This document shows, piece after piece, positions 50,731-59,136 of a stretch of 64,000 nt of DNA (position 1 is its first letter; the number at the start of each line of letters is the position of its first letter). The notes beneath the pieces are model-generated. The model searched no databases and was not told the DNA's origin. It was given only the letters and a program-made list of their open reading frames with translations. The translations under genes were made by a program, and so were the position numbers. Source of the stretch: Alphaproteobacteria bacterium (GTDB taxonomy: Bacteria > Pseudomonadota > Alphaproteobacteria > Rhizobiales > Devosiaceae); the NCBI GenBank assembly GCA_018828145.1, contig JAHJWO010000017.1, positions 1 to 64,000 on the forward strand. Direction: 5' to 3'.

Positions 50731-51624
50731 TTGGAAATTTCGCTCAAGCAGATGCGCTATGCGGTCGCCGTGGCGCGGACGGGTCATTTCGGCCGCGCTG
50801 CCCAGGATTGCGCCGTGACGCAGCCCGCCCTGTCCCAGCAGATCCTGGCGCTCGAGGCACAATGCGGCATGCCGCTGTTCGATCGCCTCAAGACCGGCGC
50901 CCAGCTGACGCCGTTTGGCGGTGAATTCGTGCGACGCGCCAGGCAAATCGTGGACCTGGCGGACGCCCTCTCCACCTTCTCGCATGGTCATGCCAGCCAG
51001 CCGGGCCGCCCCATCCGCTTCGGGCTCATTCCTACCGTCGCGCCCTACCTGCTGCCCGAGATCTTTCCTGCACTGACCGCAGCCCTGCCCGACCTCGACT
51101 TCACCGTGAGCGAGAACCGCACCGATGCGCTGCTCGCCGGTCTGGTTGATGGCACGCTCGATGTCGCCCTGATCGGCACCGAGGCGCCCCAGCACACGCC
51201 TCGGCTGGTCAGCCGTCCGCTGTTTGACGATCCCTTCGTCCTGGCCACCTGCCTTGACGAAACCACTATCGAGCCGGTGTCGCTCGCCAATCTGGCGCCC
51301 GAGCGCATCCTGCTGCTCGACGAAGGCCATTGCTTCCGCGACCAGACCATTGCGGCCTGCCGGCTGAACGGGGACCCGTCGTCCCGCACCTTCGCCGCAA
51401 CCTCGCTCTCGACCATTGTGGAATTCGTCGCCAATGGCCAGGGCGTCACCCTGCTGCCGCGCATTGCCCTGCGCAAGGAGGCGACCGACCCGCGCATTGC
51501 CATTCACGCGCTGGGCTCACCCGGCGCGGGGCGCGTGCTCTCGCTGGTCTGGCGCGAGGCGACCCCCTTCGGCAAGACCTTCGAACGCATGGCCGAGGTT
51601 ATCCAGGCCACCCAGGCGCGCTGA
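50731..51624 (+). CDS. oxyR: Hydrogen peroxide-responsive regulator OxyR
   Basis: This LysR-family activator has 297 residues. It has an N-terminal winged helix (GHFGRAAQDCAVTQPALSQQ) and a substrate-binding-like domain. The two redox cysteines that define OxyR are present: C201 and C210 in LLLDEGHCFRDQTIAAC, matching C199/C208 of E. coli. The likely start is TTG 50731, since the family sequence continues to that codon. It is divergent from its probable target katG and convergent with rarD, 6 nt apart. Confidence 0.93.
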   Translation: MEISLKQMRYAVAVARTGHFGRAAQDCAVTQPALSQQILALEAQCGMPLFDRLKTGAQLTPFGGEFVRRARQIVDLADALSTFSHGHASQPGRPIRFGLIPTVAPYLLPEIFPALTAALPDLDFTVSENRTDALLAGLVDGTLDVALIGTEAPQHTPRLVSRPLFDDPFVLATCLDETTIEPVSLANLAPERILLLDEGHCFRDQTIAACRLNGDPSSRTFAATSLSTIVEFVANGQGVTLLPRIALRKEATDPRIAIHALGSPGAGRVLSLVWREATPFGKTFERMAEVIQATQAR

Positions 51625-51630
51625 CGCTGT

Positions 51631-52584
51631 TCAGGCCGTTGCCGCCCGGCCCCGCCTGCGGAAGCTGTCATAGCTGAACACCAGCAGCGAAACCCAGATC
51701 AGCGCGAAGCTGAGCAGGCGCAACCCGTCTAGATGCTCGCCGAACACCAGGATCGCCAGCAGGAACTGGATCGACGGCGCCAGATACTGGAACATGCCGA
51801 TCGTCGTCAGCCGCAGCCGCCGCACGGCAAAGGCAAACAGCAGCAGCGGAATGGCCGTGGCCGGACCGGTGAGCACCATCCACGTCATGAGGTAGGGATC
51901 GGCATGAATGCCGGGACCGGTGGTGATGAGGCTATAGCCAACAAAGGCCAGCGCTGCCGGCGTCAGCATGGCCGTTTCGGCGAACAGCCCGGAGGCAGGC
52001 CCCAGCTGCGCCGTCTTGCGGAAATAGCCATAGAAACCGAAAGACAGCGCCAGGCCCAGCGCGATGAAGGGAATGGTGCCCAAGGCTATCGCCTGGATGG
52101 CAATGGCCACCGCAGCCATGAGGATGGAAACGGTCTGCAGGCGATTCTGCCGCTCGCCCAAGAGGATCATGCCCATCAGCACGTTGACCAGCGGATTGAT
52201 GAAATAGCCGAAGCTGGCTTCCAGCACCTGTCCGGTTTCCACCGCCCACACATAGAGCAGCCAGTTGCCGGCCAGCAGCACGGCCGACAGCAGCGTGCCC
52301 AGCGCCCGCTTCCGGTCGGCGAGCAGCGCGCGCACATCGCCGAAGCCACCTGAAAAGCGCAGGATCACCGCCAGCAGCACCAGCGACCACACGGTACGCT
52401 CTGCCACGATCAGCACCGAGCCGGCCGCCTCGACCTGCTTGAACAGCAATGGCAGGAAGCCCCACAACAGGTAAGCCGCCAGTGCCGCGAGCACGCCATT
52501 GCGTGTGTCGGTGCTGGCGAGTTGGGATGGTGCGGCCACGGCAGGCGGCGCGATGGCCTCCGGAGCAGATTCGGGAAGAGACAT
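51631..52584 (-). CDS. rarD: EamA-family permease RarD
   Basis: This 317-residue inner-membrane protein has about ten transmembrane helices. RarD-type signatures are present: AAYLLWGFLPLLFKQV, AERTVWSLVLL, GNWLLYVWAVETGQVLEASFGYFINPLVNVLMG and PSIQFLLAILVFGE. RarD proteins were named for chloramphenicol sensitivity, but their substrates are unknown. The N-terminus carries a 28-residue Pro/Ala-rich extension. Nothing notable is seen in the 194 nt to the next gene. Confidence 0.9.
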   Translation of the reverse strand: MSLPESAPEAIAPPAVAAPSQLASTDTRNGVLAALAAYLLWGFLPLLFKQVEAAGSVLIVAERTVWSLVLLAVILRFSGGFGDVRALLADRKRALGTLLSAVLLAGNWLLYVWAVETGQVLEASFGYFINPLVNVLMGMILLGERQNRLQTVSILMAAVAIAIQAIALGTIPFIALGLALSFGFYGYFRKTAQLGPASGLFAETAMLTPAALAFVGYSLITTGPGIHADPYLMTWMVLTGPATAIPLLLFAFAVRRLRLTTIGMFQYLAPSIQFLLAILVFGEHLDGLRLLSFALIWVSLLVFSYDSFRRRGRAATA

Positions 52585-52778
52585 TAAAAACTCCGCACCC
52601 GCATCGGGTGCCTGAAAGTGCCCTGATAGCAGGGCGCCCGCCGCGCCGCCAATCAGAGTTTGTGATCCGCCGGGCTTGCATTGCTGATGGGAAAGGCCAA
52701 CCTTTCACCTGCAAGGGCGTTGAGGGGGCAGCGCCAGTCCGGCGCTCCCACCACGACCGACACCAGCAGGAGCACATC

Positions 52779-53228
52779 ATGAAAAAAACCGTCACCTGGG
52801 TCTTGATCGCCGACGGCACGCAGGGTCGTGTCCTCGAGAATACCGGACCGGGCAAGGGGCTCAAGCAGGTTCGCGGACTCGACTGGACCATCGGTGCGTT
52901 TTCCGCGCAGGATATCATGTCCGACCGGCCCGGTCGCAGCCACTCCGCCGTCGGCCATGGCCGCAGCGCCATGGAACCCAAGACCGACCCGGTGGAACAT
53001 CGTGAAGCCGAGTTCCTCAAGTCGCTGGCCGACGTGCTCGATCGCCATCAGCAGCAGGGCGATTTCGACCGCCTGGTGATCGCCGCCGGCCCGGATGCTC
53101 TGGGCGAAATCCGCAAGGCGGTGTCTCCGGCGGTCAAGAAGACCATCATTGCCGAGCTAAACAAGGACCTGACCAACCTGCCCACCGCAGAACTCGACCA
53201 GCACCTGGACGGGATTATTGCGGCCTGA
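52779..53228 (+). CDS. Host-attachment family protein
   Basis: The 149-residue soluble protein belongs to the family named after a protein required for attachment to host cells. Signatures are TWVLIADGTQGRVLENTGPG, DIMSDRPGRSHSAVGHGRSA, DRLVIAAGPDALGEIRKAVS and DLTNLPTAELDQHL. Despite the name, many free-living alphaproteobacteria carry several copies, and the fold resembles eRF1-like domains. AGGAG lies 6 nt before ATG 52779. It stands alone, flanked downstream by a GANTC-bearing repeat. Confidence 0.88.
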   Translation: MKKTVTWVLIADGTQGRVLENTGPGKGLKQVRGLDWTIGAFSAQDIMSDRPGRSHSAVGHGRSAMEPKTDPVEHREAEFLKSLADVLDRHQQQGDFDRLVIAAGPDALGEIRKAVSPAVKKTIIAELNKDLTNLPTAELDQHLDGIIAA

Positions 53229-53273
53229 ACCGCAGACCGCAAAAACGCTTCATTTTCAACGAACTAAAGACAA

Positions 53274-53350
53274 AAGCCGATTCAACGTTTCATCGCGTTG
53301 AATCGGCTTCTCAATGACTTGAATCGGCATGGCAAGGCGTTGAATCAGGC
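53274..53350. repeat. 21-bp phased GANTC repeat with a 14-bp hairpin
   Basis: GANTC sites occur at 53279, 53300, 53321 and 53342, exactly 21 bp apart, within degenerate tandem units (best unit GAATCGGCATGGCAAGGCGT). AAGCCGATTCAACG and CGTTGAATCGGCTT (53274-53287, 53296-53309) also form a perfect 14-bp stem that could terminate the converging genes. Confidence 0.75.
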
Positions 53351-53382
53351 CGCAAGCAACCGCCCAGGCAAAGCGCCATAGC

Positions 53383-54234
53383 CTAATCGTCTGTATCGTC
53401 GATGTTTTCCTCGTCGTCGCCACCCTCGATGGCGTCGAGAAATTCGAGCAGCATGGAATTGACCAGTTCCGGCCGTTCGATGCTGGGAATATGCGCCACA
53501 CCCTCCAGCACCGCCGCAAAGGCATTGGGCATTTCCTCCGACAGATGCTCATGCCGGTCGATCAGCGCGGTGAAATCCTCGTCGCCCACCAGCAGCAGAG
53601 TCGGCGCCCCCACCTCGGCCACACGCGTCCAGGCATGGGGCGAACGCTCTTCCAAAGTCAGGGCCGGCTTGGCCAGCGCAATGGCATTCATGTCCATGAA
53701 CAGGGCGCGCACCGCACCACCCACGCGACCGCTTTGCGCGCGCGGCCCGTCGAGCCATTCATGCGCCTGCACCCGGTTGAGCATGTCGAGATCGCCACGC
53801 TCGAACGCGTCTTCCTCGGCCGCCTCGATCTGGCTTTCGGCATCGGTGGCGCTCCAGGGCGCCCCCGTGACCGAGGTGCCGATCAGCACCAGCCCGATCA
53901 CCCGGCCCGGATGGCGCAGCGCAAAGTCCAGCGCCAGCCCGCCGCCCATCGAGCAGCCGACAAACACCGCCGCATGAATGTCGAGCGCCTTGAGCACCGC
54001 CTCGAGATCGTCGACATGGCTGAACGCCTCGTCGGCGCTCACCGTCTCGCCATAGCCGCGCCGGTCATAGGCGATAGCCTGCCAGCCCTCCTCGGCGACG
54101 GCCGCCATCTGGCTTTCCCACATCCGCTTGTCGCAGACCCCGGCATGCAGGAACACCACGGGCAGGCCTTCGCCCGCCTGCCAACCGGCCAGGCGCGCCT
54201 GGCCGACCGTCACCGAAAATACCTCGCCTACCAT
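53383..54234 (-). CDS. Alpha/beta-hydrolase
   Basis: The 283-residue protein has the alpha/beta-hydrolase fold: oxyanion segment VFLHAGVCDKRMW, nucleophile elbow GCSMGGG (Ser about residue 94), acid in VGDEDFTALID and catalytic His in EGVAHIPSIERPELV. The C-terminus is an unusual run of acidic residues (EGGDDEENIDDTDD). It has no signal peptide, so it is likely cytoplasmic. Its start overlaps the end of the upstream small exported protein gene by 7 nt, so it is translationally linked to a pair of secreted proteins. The substrate is unknown. Confidence 0.85.
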   Translation of the reverse strand: MVGEVFSVTVGQARLAGWQAGEGLPVVFLHAGVCDKRMWESQMAAVAEEGWQAIAYDRRGYGETVSADEAFSHVDDLEAVLKALDIHAAVFVGCSMGGGLALDFALRHPGRVIGLVLIGTSVTGAPWSATDAESQIEAAEEDAFERGDLDMLNRVQAHEWLDGPRAQSGRVGGAVRALFMDMNAIALAKPALTLEERSPHAWTRVAEVGAPTLLLVGDEDFTALIDRHEHLSEEMPNAFAAVLEGVAHIPSIERPELVNSMLLEFLDAIEGGDDEENIDDTDD

Positions 54235-54551
54235 GCGCAGATCTGCGTCCCGGTGGCGTCGCCCACCCAGCAGGCGCCATCGTCCTCGGATCGATGATAG
54301 ACACCCGGCAGCGCCACCGAGCGCCCGCCCGGCTCGAACACCGCGCCGACCGTGGCCAGCCCGGGGGCGTCGACCCAGACCTGATAGGTCGGCTTGCCTT
54401 TCGCCGAGATTTCGAAGCTCCCGGCATCGTCGAGCACTTCGAAAGTGCAGGGATAGGCCAGATCATCGGTGGTTTCGCACAGCGCGTCCTTGGCGGACGC
54501 CTCCGCGACGAGCAGCAGCGCCATCAGGCCCGCTGCCATCAAGACCTTCAT
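54228..54551 (-). CDS. Small exported four-cysteine protein
   Basis: The 107-residue protein has a signal peptide (MKVLMAAGLMALLLVAEASA) and a mature domain with four cysteines arranged C-x9-C ... C-W-x9-C. AGGAGG lies 6 nt before the ATG at 54551. The same cysteine layout appears in the gene just upstream, so they are tandem paralogues expected to carry two disulfides each. No family is recognised. Its stop overlaps the hydrolase start. Confidence 0.75.
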   Translation of the reverse strand: MKVLMAAGLMALLLVAEASAKDALCETTDDLAYPCTFEVLDDAGSFEISAKGKPTYQVWVDAPGLATVGAVFEPGGRSVALPGVYHRSEDDGACWVGDATGTQICAW

Positions 54552-54561
54552 CGAAAGCCTC

Positions 54562-54888
54562 CTATTGCTCGAGCAGCACGCAGAACTGGTAGTCGTCGTC
54601 GCGGGCCCAGCATCCCGGCTGCCCGTCCAGCGGGCGGAAATCGCGCAAGACCCGAGGCGGCTGTCCCGGCGCCGCATCCGCCGCGATAAGGTAAACCTCA
54701 CCCAGGTCTTCTTCGATCACCGTGAAGGCAAAAATACCGCCATCGGGCAATTCGAATGTCAGCCCGCCGCCATCCAGCGCCACGTCGCAATCGAAGCTGT
54801 CATACCCCGTCACCGAACACTGCCCCGGCGCCGCTGAGGCCGCTACCACCATCGCGGCCCAGATCAGGGTCGCCGTCAGAAATTTCAT
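54562..54888 (-). CDS. Small exported four-cysteine protein, paralogue
   Basis: The 108-residue protein has a signal peptide (MKFLTATLIWAAMVVAASA) and four cysteines arranged C-x9-C ... C-W-x8-C. The domain is beta-rich and acidic (GGGLTFELPDGGIFAFTVIE). A G-rich stretch sits 4 nt before the start at 54888. It is the first gene of a three-gene operon with its paralogue and the hydrolase. Function is unknown. Confidence 0.72.
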   Translation of the reverse strand: MKFLTATLIWAAMVVAASAAPGQCSVTGYDSFDCDVALDGGGLTFELPDGGIFAFTVIEEDLGEVYLIAADAAPGQPPRVLRDFRPLDGQPGCWARDDDYQFCVLLEQ

Positions 54889-55019
54889 TTTGCCCCCACA
54901 GCAACGCGCGAACCCAATGGATCGCCCGGCAGTCATCATACCGTTTGAAATCTATGTCGCACAGTTTTGGCCATCCCGCACTATTATCGGGATGGGGTTC
55001 GACTGCGTTCGTTAACATG

Positions 55020-55046
55020 AAGGCCGGCGGTTGCCCCGCCGGCCTT
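55020..55046 (-). terminator. Hairpin after ettA
   Basis: AAGGCCGGCGG and CCGCCGGCCTT form a perfect 11-bp stem with a 5-nt loop, 9 nt past the ettA stop. There is no long T run, so termination is probable but not certain. Confidence 0.65.
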
Positions 55047-55055
55047 CCAGTATCA

Positions 55056-56711
55056 CTACCGCGTCAGCGGCTTGTACGTCGCCCGCTTGGGGTTCACCGC
55101 GTCGGCGCCGAGCCGGCGGATCTTGTCCGCTTCGTAATCGGCGAAGTTGCCTTCGAACCATTCCACGTGGCTGTTGCCTTCAAAGGCCAGCATATGCGTG
55201 GCCAGGCGGTCGAGGAACATGCGATCGTGGCTGATGATGACGCAGCAGCCGGCGAATTCCTCAAGTGCCTCTTCGAGCGCGGCCAGGGTTTCGGTGTCCA
55301 GATCATTGGTGGGCTCGTCAAGCAGCAGCACGTTGGCGCCGCTCTTGAGCATCTTGGCCAGGTGCACGCGGTTGCGCTGCCCGCCCGAGAGGTTGCCCAC
55401 CTTCTGCTGCTGGTCGCCGCCCTTGAAGTTGAACGAGGACGTATAGGCGCGCGAATTGACCTCGCGCTTGCCCAGCATCAGCACCTCGTCGCCTTCCGAG
55501 ATTTCTTCCCAGACGGTCTTGTTGGGGTTGAGGCTGTCGCGGCTCTGGTCGACATAGCCAAGATGCACATTCTCGGCCACGGTCACCGTGCCGGCATCGG
55601 GCTGTTCCTGGCCCGTCAGCATCTTGAACAGCGTGGTCTTGCCGGCGCCGTTCGGGCCGATAATGCCCACGATGCCGCCCGGCGGCAGCTTGAAGCTGAG
55701 ATTGTCGATCAGGAGGCGATCGCCGAACGACTTGGACAGCCCCTCGACGTCGATGACATTGTTCCCCAGCCGTTCGCCGGCTGGGATGATGATCTGCGCG
55801 GTGGATGACTGCGTGCGCGCCTCATTGATCTTGACCAGTTCGTCATAGGCCTTGAGACGGGCCTTGGACTTGGTCTGGCGCGCCTGCGGGCTCTGGCCCA
55901 TCCATTCCTTTTCCCGCTCCAGCACCTTGGCGCGGGCAGCATCTTCGCTCTTTTCCTGGGCGAAGCGCTTGGCCTTGGCGCCAAGATAGGCCGAGTAGTT
56001 GCCCTCATAGGCAACGCCACGGCCGCGGTCGAGCTCGAGGATCCAGCCGGTGACATTGTCGAGGAAGTAGCGATCGTGGGTGATGATCAGCACGGCGCCG
56101 GCAAATTCGCGCAGGTGGCGTTCGAGCCATGCCGTGGTCTCGGCATCGAGATGGTTGGTCGGCTCGTCCAGCAGCAGCAGGTCGGGCTTGCTCAGCAGCA
56201 GCGCGCAGAGCGCCACGCGGCGCCGCTCGCCACCCGACAGCGTGGTCACATCGGACTCGGCGGGCGGGCAGCCCAGCGCTTCCATGGCCACTTCGACCTG
56301 GCTTTCCAGATCCCACAGATTCTCGGCATCGATCTGGTCCTGCAGCCGCGTGGCTTCGTCGGCCGTCTCGTCCGAATAGTCCATCATCAGCTCGTTGTAG
56401 CGATCGACGATGGCCTTCTTTTCCTTGACGCCGGTCATCACATTGCCCAGCACGTTCAGCGCCGGGTCGAGCTCGGGCTCCTGCGCCAGGTAGCCGACGC
56501 GGGCGCCCTTGTCGGCCCAGGCCTCGCCCTGAAACTCGGTGTCGATGCCGGCCATGATCTTGAGCAGCGTCGACTTGCCCGAGCCATTGGGGCCCAGCAC
56601 GCCGATCTTGGCGTCGGGGTAGAAGGAGAGATGGATATTGTCCAGGACCTTCTTGCCGCCGGCATAGGCTTTGGACATTCCGTGCATGTGGTAGATGAAC
56701 TGGCGAGCCAT
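55056..56711 (-). CDS. ettA: Energy-dependent translational throttle protein EttA
   Basis: This ABC-F ATPase gates ribosomes entering elongation according to ATP/ADP level. It has 551 residues. Two ABC domains carry Walker A GPNGSGKST and GPNGAGKTT, and signatures LSGGERRR and LSGGQRNR. The Arm insertion in the first domain and the linker (EKEWMGQSPQARQTKSKARLKAYDEL) are typical of EttA. The start at 56711 (MARQFIYHMHGMSKAY) matches the family. It has no membrane segments, so it is not a transporter. Confidence 0.95.
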   Translation of the reverse strand: MARQFIYHMHGMSKAYAGGKKVLDNIHLSFYPDAKIGVLGPNGSGKSTLLKIMAGIDTEFQGEAWADKGARVGYLAQEPELDPALNVLGNVMTGVKEKKAIVDRYNELMMDYSDETADEATRLQDQIDAENLWDLESQVEVAMEALGCPPAESDVTTLSGGERRRVALCALLLSKPDLLLLDEPTNHLDAETTAWLERHLREFAGAVLIITHDRYFLDNVTGWILELDRGRGVAYEGNYSAYLGAKAKRFAQEKSEDAARAKVLEREKEWMGQSPQARQTKSKARLKAYDELVKINEARTQSSTAQIIIPAGERLGNNVIDVEGLSKSFGDRLLIDNLSFKLPPGGIVGIIGPNGAGKTTLFKMLTGQEQPDAGTVTVAENVHLGYVDQSRDSLNPNKTVWEEISEGDEVLMLGKREVNSRAYTSSFNFKGGDQQQKVGNLSGGQRNRVHLAKMLKSGANVLLLDEPTNDLDTETLAALEEALEEFAGCCVIISHDRMFLDRLATHMLAFEGNSHVEWFEGNFADYEADKIRRLGADAVNPKRATYKPLTR

Positions 56712-56877
56712 AGGCTTGCGGACCTCTTCGAGACTTCCGTGGATTTGGCCGTCTATGTAGGCCAAGAGGGGCGCAGGGGCAACGGGCACCCTGGCACATT
56801 GGGCAGGACCGTGACGCCCCCGGCGGCCGGAACATTTCCCCCACTGCTGCGTTACCTGTGGCCGGGAGATAACAGCC

Positions 56878-59064
56878 TTGCCTCAGCGTCAACTGCCGTT
56901 CCCGTCCGAAATGCCCAACCGCCCCTCCGTATTCGAGAGCGTGGCGACCTTCGCGCTGATTGCGGCCCTGCTCTATCTCGGCGCGGGCATCCTGGTCCCG
57001 CTGGTCCTCGCCATCCTGCTGGCATTCGCCCTGGCGCCGCTCGTTACCTGGTTCAACCGGCGGCTGCACCTGCCCGACCCCGTCGCGGTCATCCTCGCGG
57101 TGGCCCTGGCGCTGACTGCCCTTGGCGGCTTCGCCTTCATCTCGGGCACGCAGGTCGCCAAGCTGGCCGCGGAATTGCCGGGCTATCAGGAAACCATCAT
57201 TGCCAAGATGTCCGGCCTGCAGGAGCAGTTCGGCAACAATTCCCTGATCGACCAGATCAATGGCGCCATCGAACGGCTCACCACCGAGATGGAAGGCGCA
57301 GGGGAAACCCGGCCCGGCGCGCCCATTCCCGTCACCATTTCCAACGAAATCGGTCCGCTCGGCATCCTGAGCTCGGTGCTGGGGTCGATCATCGGCCCCG
57401 TCGCTACCGTGGCGATCGTCGCCGTCTTCCTCATCTTCCTGCTCATGGGTCGTGGCGACCTGCAGGAGCGTTTTATCCGCCTCGTCAGCGCCGGGCGCTA
57501 TTCGAAGACCAACATGGCCATTGCCGACGCCAGCCAGCGCGTCGGACGCTACCTGCTGATCCAACTGGCCGTGAACACCGTCTATGGCACCATATTCGGC
57601 ATCGGCCTCTGGCTCATCGGCGTGCCCAGCGCAGTGCTCTGGGGCCTGCTCATCATCCTCTTCCGCTACATTCCGTTCGTCGGCGCGCTGATCATCGCCA
57701 TGGTGCCGTTCCTGCTGGCCTTTGCCGTCGATCCGGGCTGGAACATGCTGCTGCTGTCGGTGGGCCTGTTTCTGGTGCTCGATCTCACCACCGCCAATGT
57801 CATCGAGCCGCGCCTCTATGGCTCCAGCACGGGCGTCTCGGCCATCGCCATCCTGCTCTCTGCCATGTTCTGGGCCACCATGTGGGGTCCGGTGGGACTG
57901 ATCCTCGCCACGCCCATGACAGTGTGCCTTGTCGTCATCGGGCGCCACCTACCGCAGTTCCAGTTCCTCGAAACCCTCTTGGGCAGCGAGCCGGTGCTGT
58001 CGCCGCCTGAACGGCTCTACCAGCGCATGCTGCGGGGCAATACAGAGGACGCCATCGAGATGACGGAGGATCATATCGAGGCGCACGACACCCAGCATTA
58101 CCTCGACGAGGTCATGATGCCGGCGCTGCGCCTGGCCAGCAGCGAGCTGGCCGATGGCCCCGAGGCCCTGCCGCAGCGCCGCCAGCTGGTGCAGTCCTTC
58201 GAGGCGCTGGTGGACGAAGTCGCCAAGGTCGACTGGCCCGAGCAGAGCGCGCTGCTGCTGATCGGCGGCCGCACCGAAATCGACGAATGCGCAGCAACGC
58301 TGCTGGGCATCCGTCTTGCCAATGAAGGCATTGCCAGCCGCGTATTGCCGCCGGTGGCGATCCGGCAGGAGGCGATCGGCCGCCTCGATCTCGATGGCGT
58401 CGAGGCAGTCGTGCTCGTATTCATGGGCGACGATATTCGTGCCCAGACGCGCTATGCCGCCCGCCGCATCCGCCGCATGGCACCCGATACGCGCGTCATC
58501 GTCTGCGCGCTGCACGAGTCCAGCGCCCAGGAATCCGCTGAAACCCTGCATGTGGACACCATCTTCCGCACGATGGATGATGCCGTCGAAGGCGCCCTGG
58601 TCAACCTGCACCAGCTGGAAATCAGCGAGCTGCATGCCAGCGGCAAGGTCGAGCCTTTCGCCGGCGCCGGCCGCGGCGACGATGCGCTTGGCCAGGCCAT
58701 CGAGCAGATTGCCGATGCCTTCGGCATTCCCTTCGCCACCATCAACCTGCTGCATGACGATCGGCACGCCGAAGACGAAGCCGCCTTCCGCCTGACCACC
58801 ATCGTAGCCGAAACCCGCAAGCCGCTGATCGTCCAGTCGCAGACGCCGCATCCCCTGGTGGGGGACAATGCCTATCTGCAGACCAATGGCATAGACCTCT
58901 ATGCCGCCGTCCCGCTGATCCTCGACGACGGGAGCTGCATCGGTGCCCTGGCGCTGCTCGACTACGAGCCGCGCGAATTCGGCCCCGAGGACATCGCCCA
59001 GCTGCAGGCCGCGGCCGATGATCTGGTCCAGCGCTTTGGCCAGGGCGGAGCCGTGGCCGCATAG
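56878..59064 (+). CDS. AI-2E-type permease fused to Rossmann-like and GAF domains
   Basis: The 728-residue protein has an N-terminal AI-2E/PerM-type permease domain (about 20-365) with the usual hydrophobic pairs and the motif RYIPFVGALIIAMVPFLLAF. A helical linker (375-450) leads to a Rossmann-like domain resembling B12-binding folds (about 455-575, starting SALLLIGGRTEIDECAATLL), and then a C-terminal GAF domain (about 600-722, ending GALALLDYEPREFGPEDIAQ). AI-2E proteins are mostly not autoinducer transporters; some are Na+/H+ antiporters. The cytoplasmic domains suggest ligand-regulated transport or signalling. The start is TTG 56878 with GGGAG upstream; ATG 56911 is an alternative. Confidence 0.85.
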   Translation: MPQRQLPFPSEMPNRPSVFESVATFALIAALLYLGAGILVPLVLAILLAFALAPLVTWFNRRLHLPDPVAVILAVALALTALGGFAFISGTQVAKLAAELPGYQETIIAKMSGLQEQFGNNSLIDQINGAIERLTTEMEGAGETRPGAPIPVTISNEIGPLGILSSVLGSIIGPVATVAIVAVFLIFLLMGRGDLQERFIRLVSAGRYSKTNMAIADASQRVGRYLLIQLAVNTVYGTIFGIGLWLIGVPSAVLWGLLIILFRYIPFVGALIIAMVPFLLAFAVDPGWNMLLLSVGLFLVLDLTTANVIEPRLYGSSTGVSAIAILLSAMFWATMWGPVGLILATPMTVCLVVIGRHLPQFQFLETLLGSEPVLSPPERLYQRMLRGNTEDAIEMTEDHIEAHDTQHYLDEVMMPALRLASSELADGPEALPQRRQLVQSFEALVDEVAKVDWPEQSALLLIGGRTEIDECAATLLGIRLANEGIASRVLPPVAIRQEAIGRLDLDGVEAVVLVFMGDDIRAQTRYAARRIRRMAPDTRVIVCALHESSAQESAETLHVDTIFRTMDDAVEGALVNLHQLEISELHASGKVEPFAGAGRGDDALGQAIEQIADAFGIPFATINLLHDDRHAEDEAAFRLTTIVAETRKPLIVQSQTPHPLVGDNAYLQTNGIDLYAAVPLILDDGSCIGALALLDYEPREFGPEDIAQLQAAADDLVQRFGQGGAVAA

Positions 59065-59136
59065 CTCGGCCAATGGCTGGCGGGCGAGGGTCTTCTCATC
59101 TAGGCTCCCCGTCTCGCCATCGTTTCCAGGTTCTCC

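Noticed and set aside
52779..53228. Virulence function from the host-attachment family name
   Set aside because: The name is historical; the family is common in free-living alphaproteobacteria and nothing nearby suggests host interaction.
56878..58000. Quorum-sensing autoinducer-2 exporter
   Set aside because: The AI-2E family name does not establish AI-2 transport, and no luxS or lsr genes are in the window.
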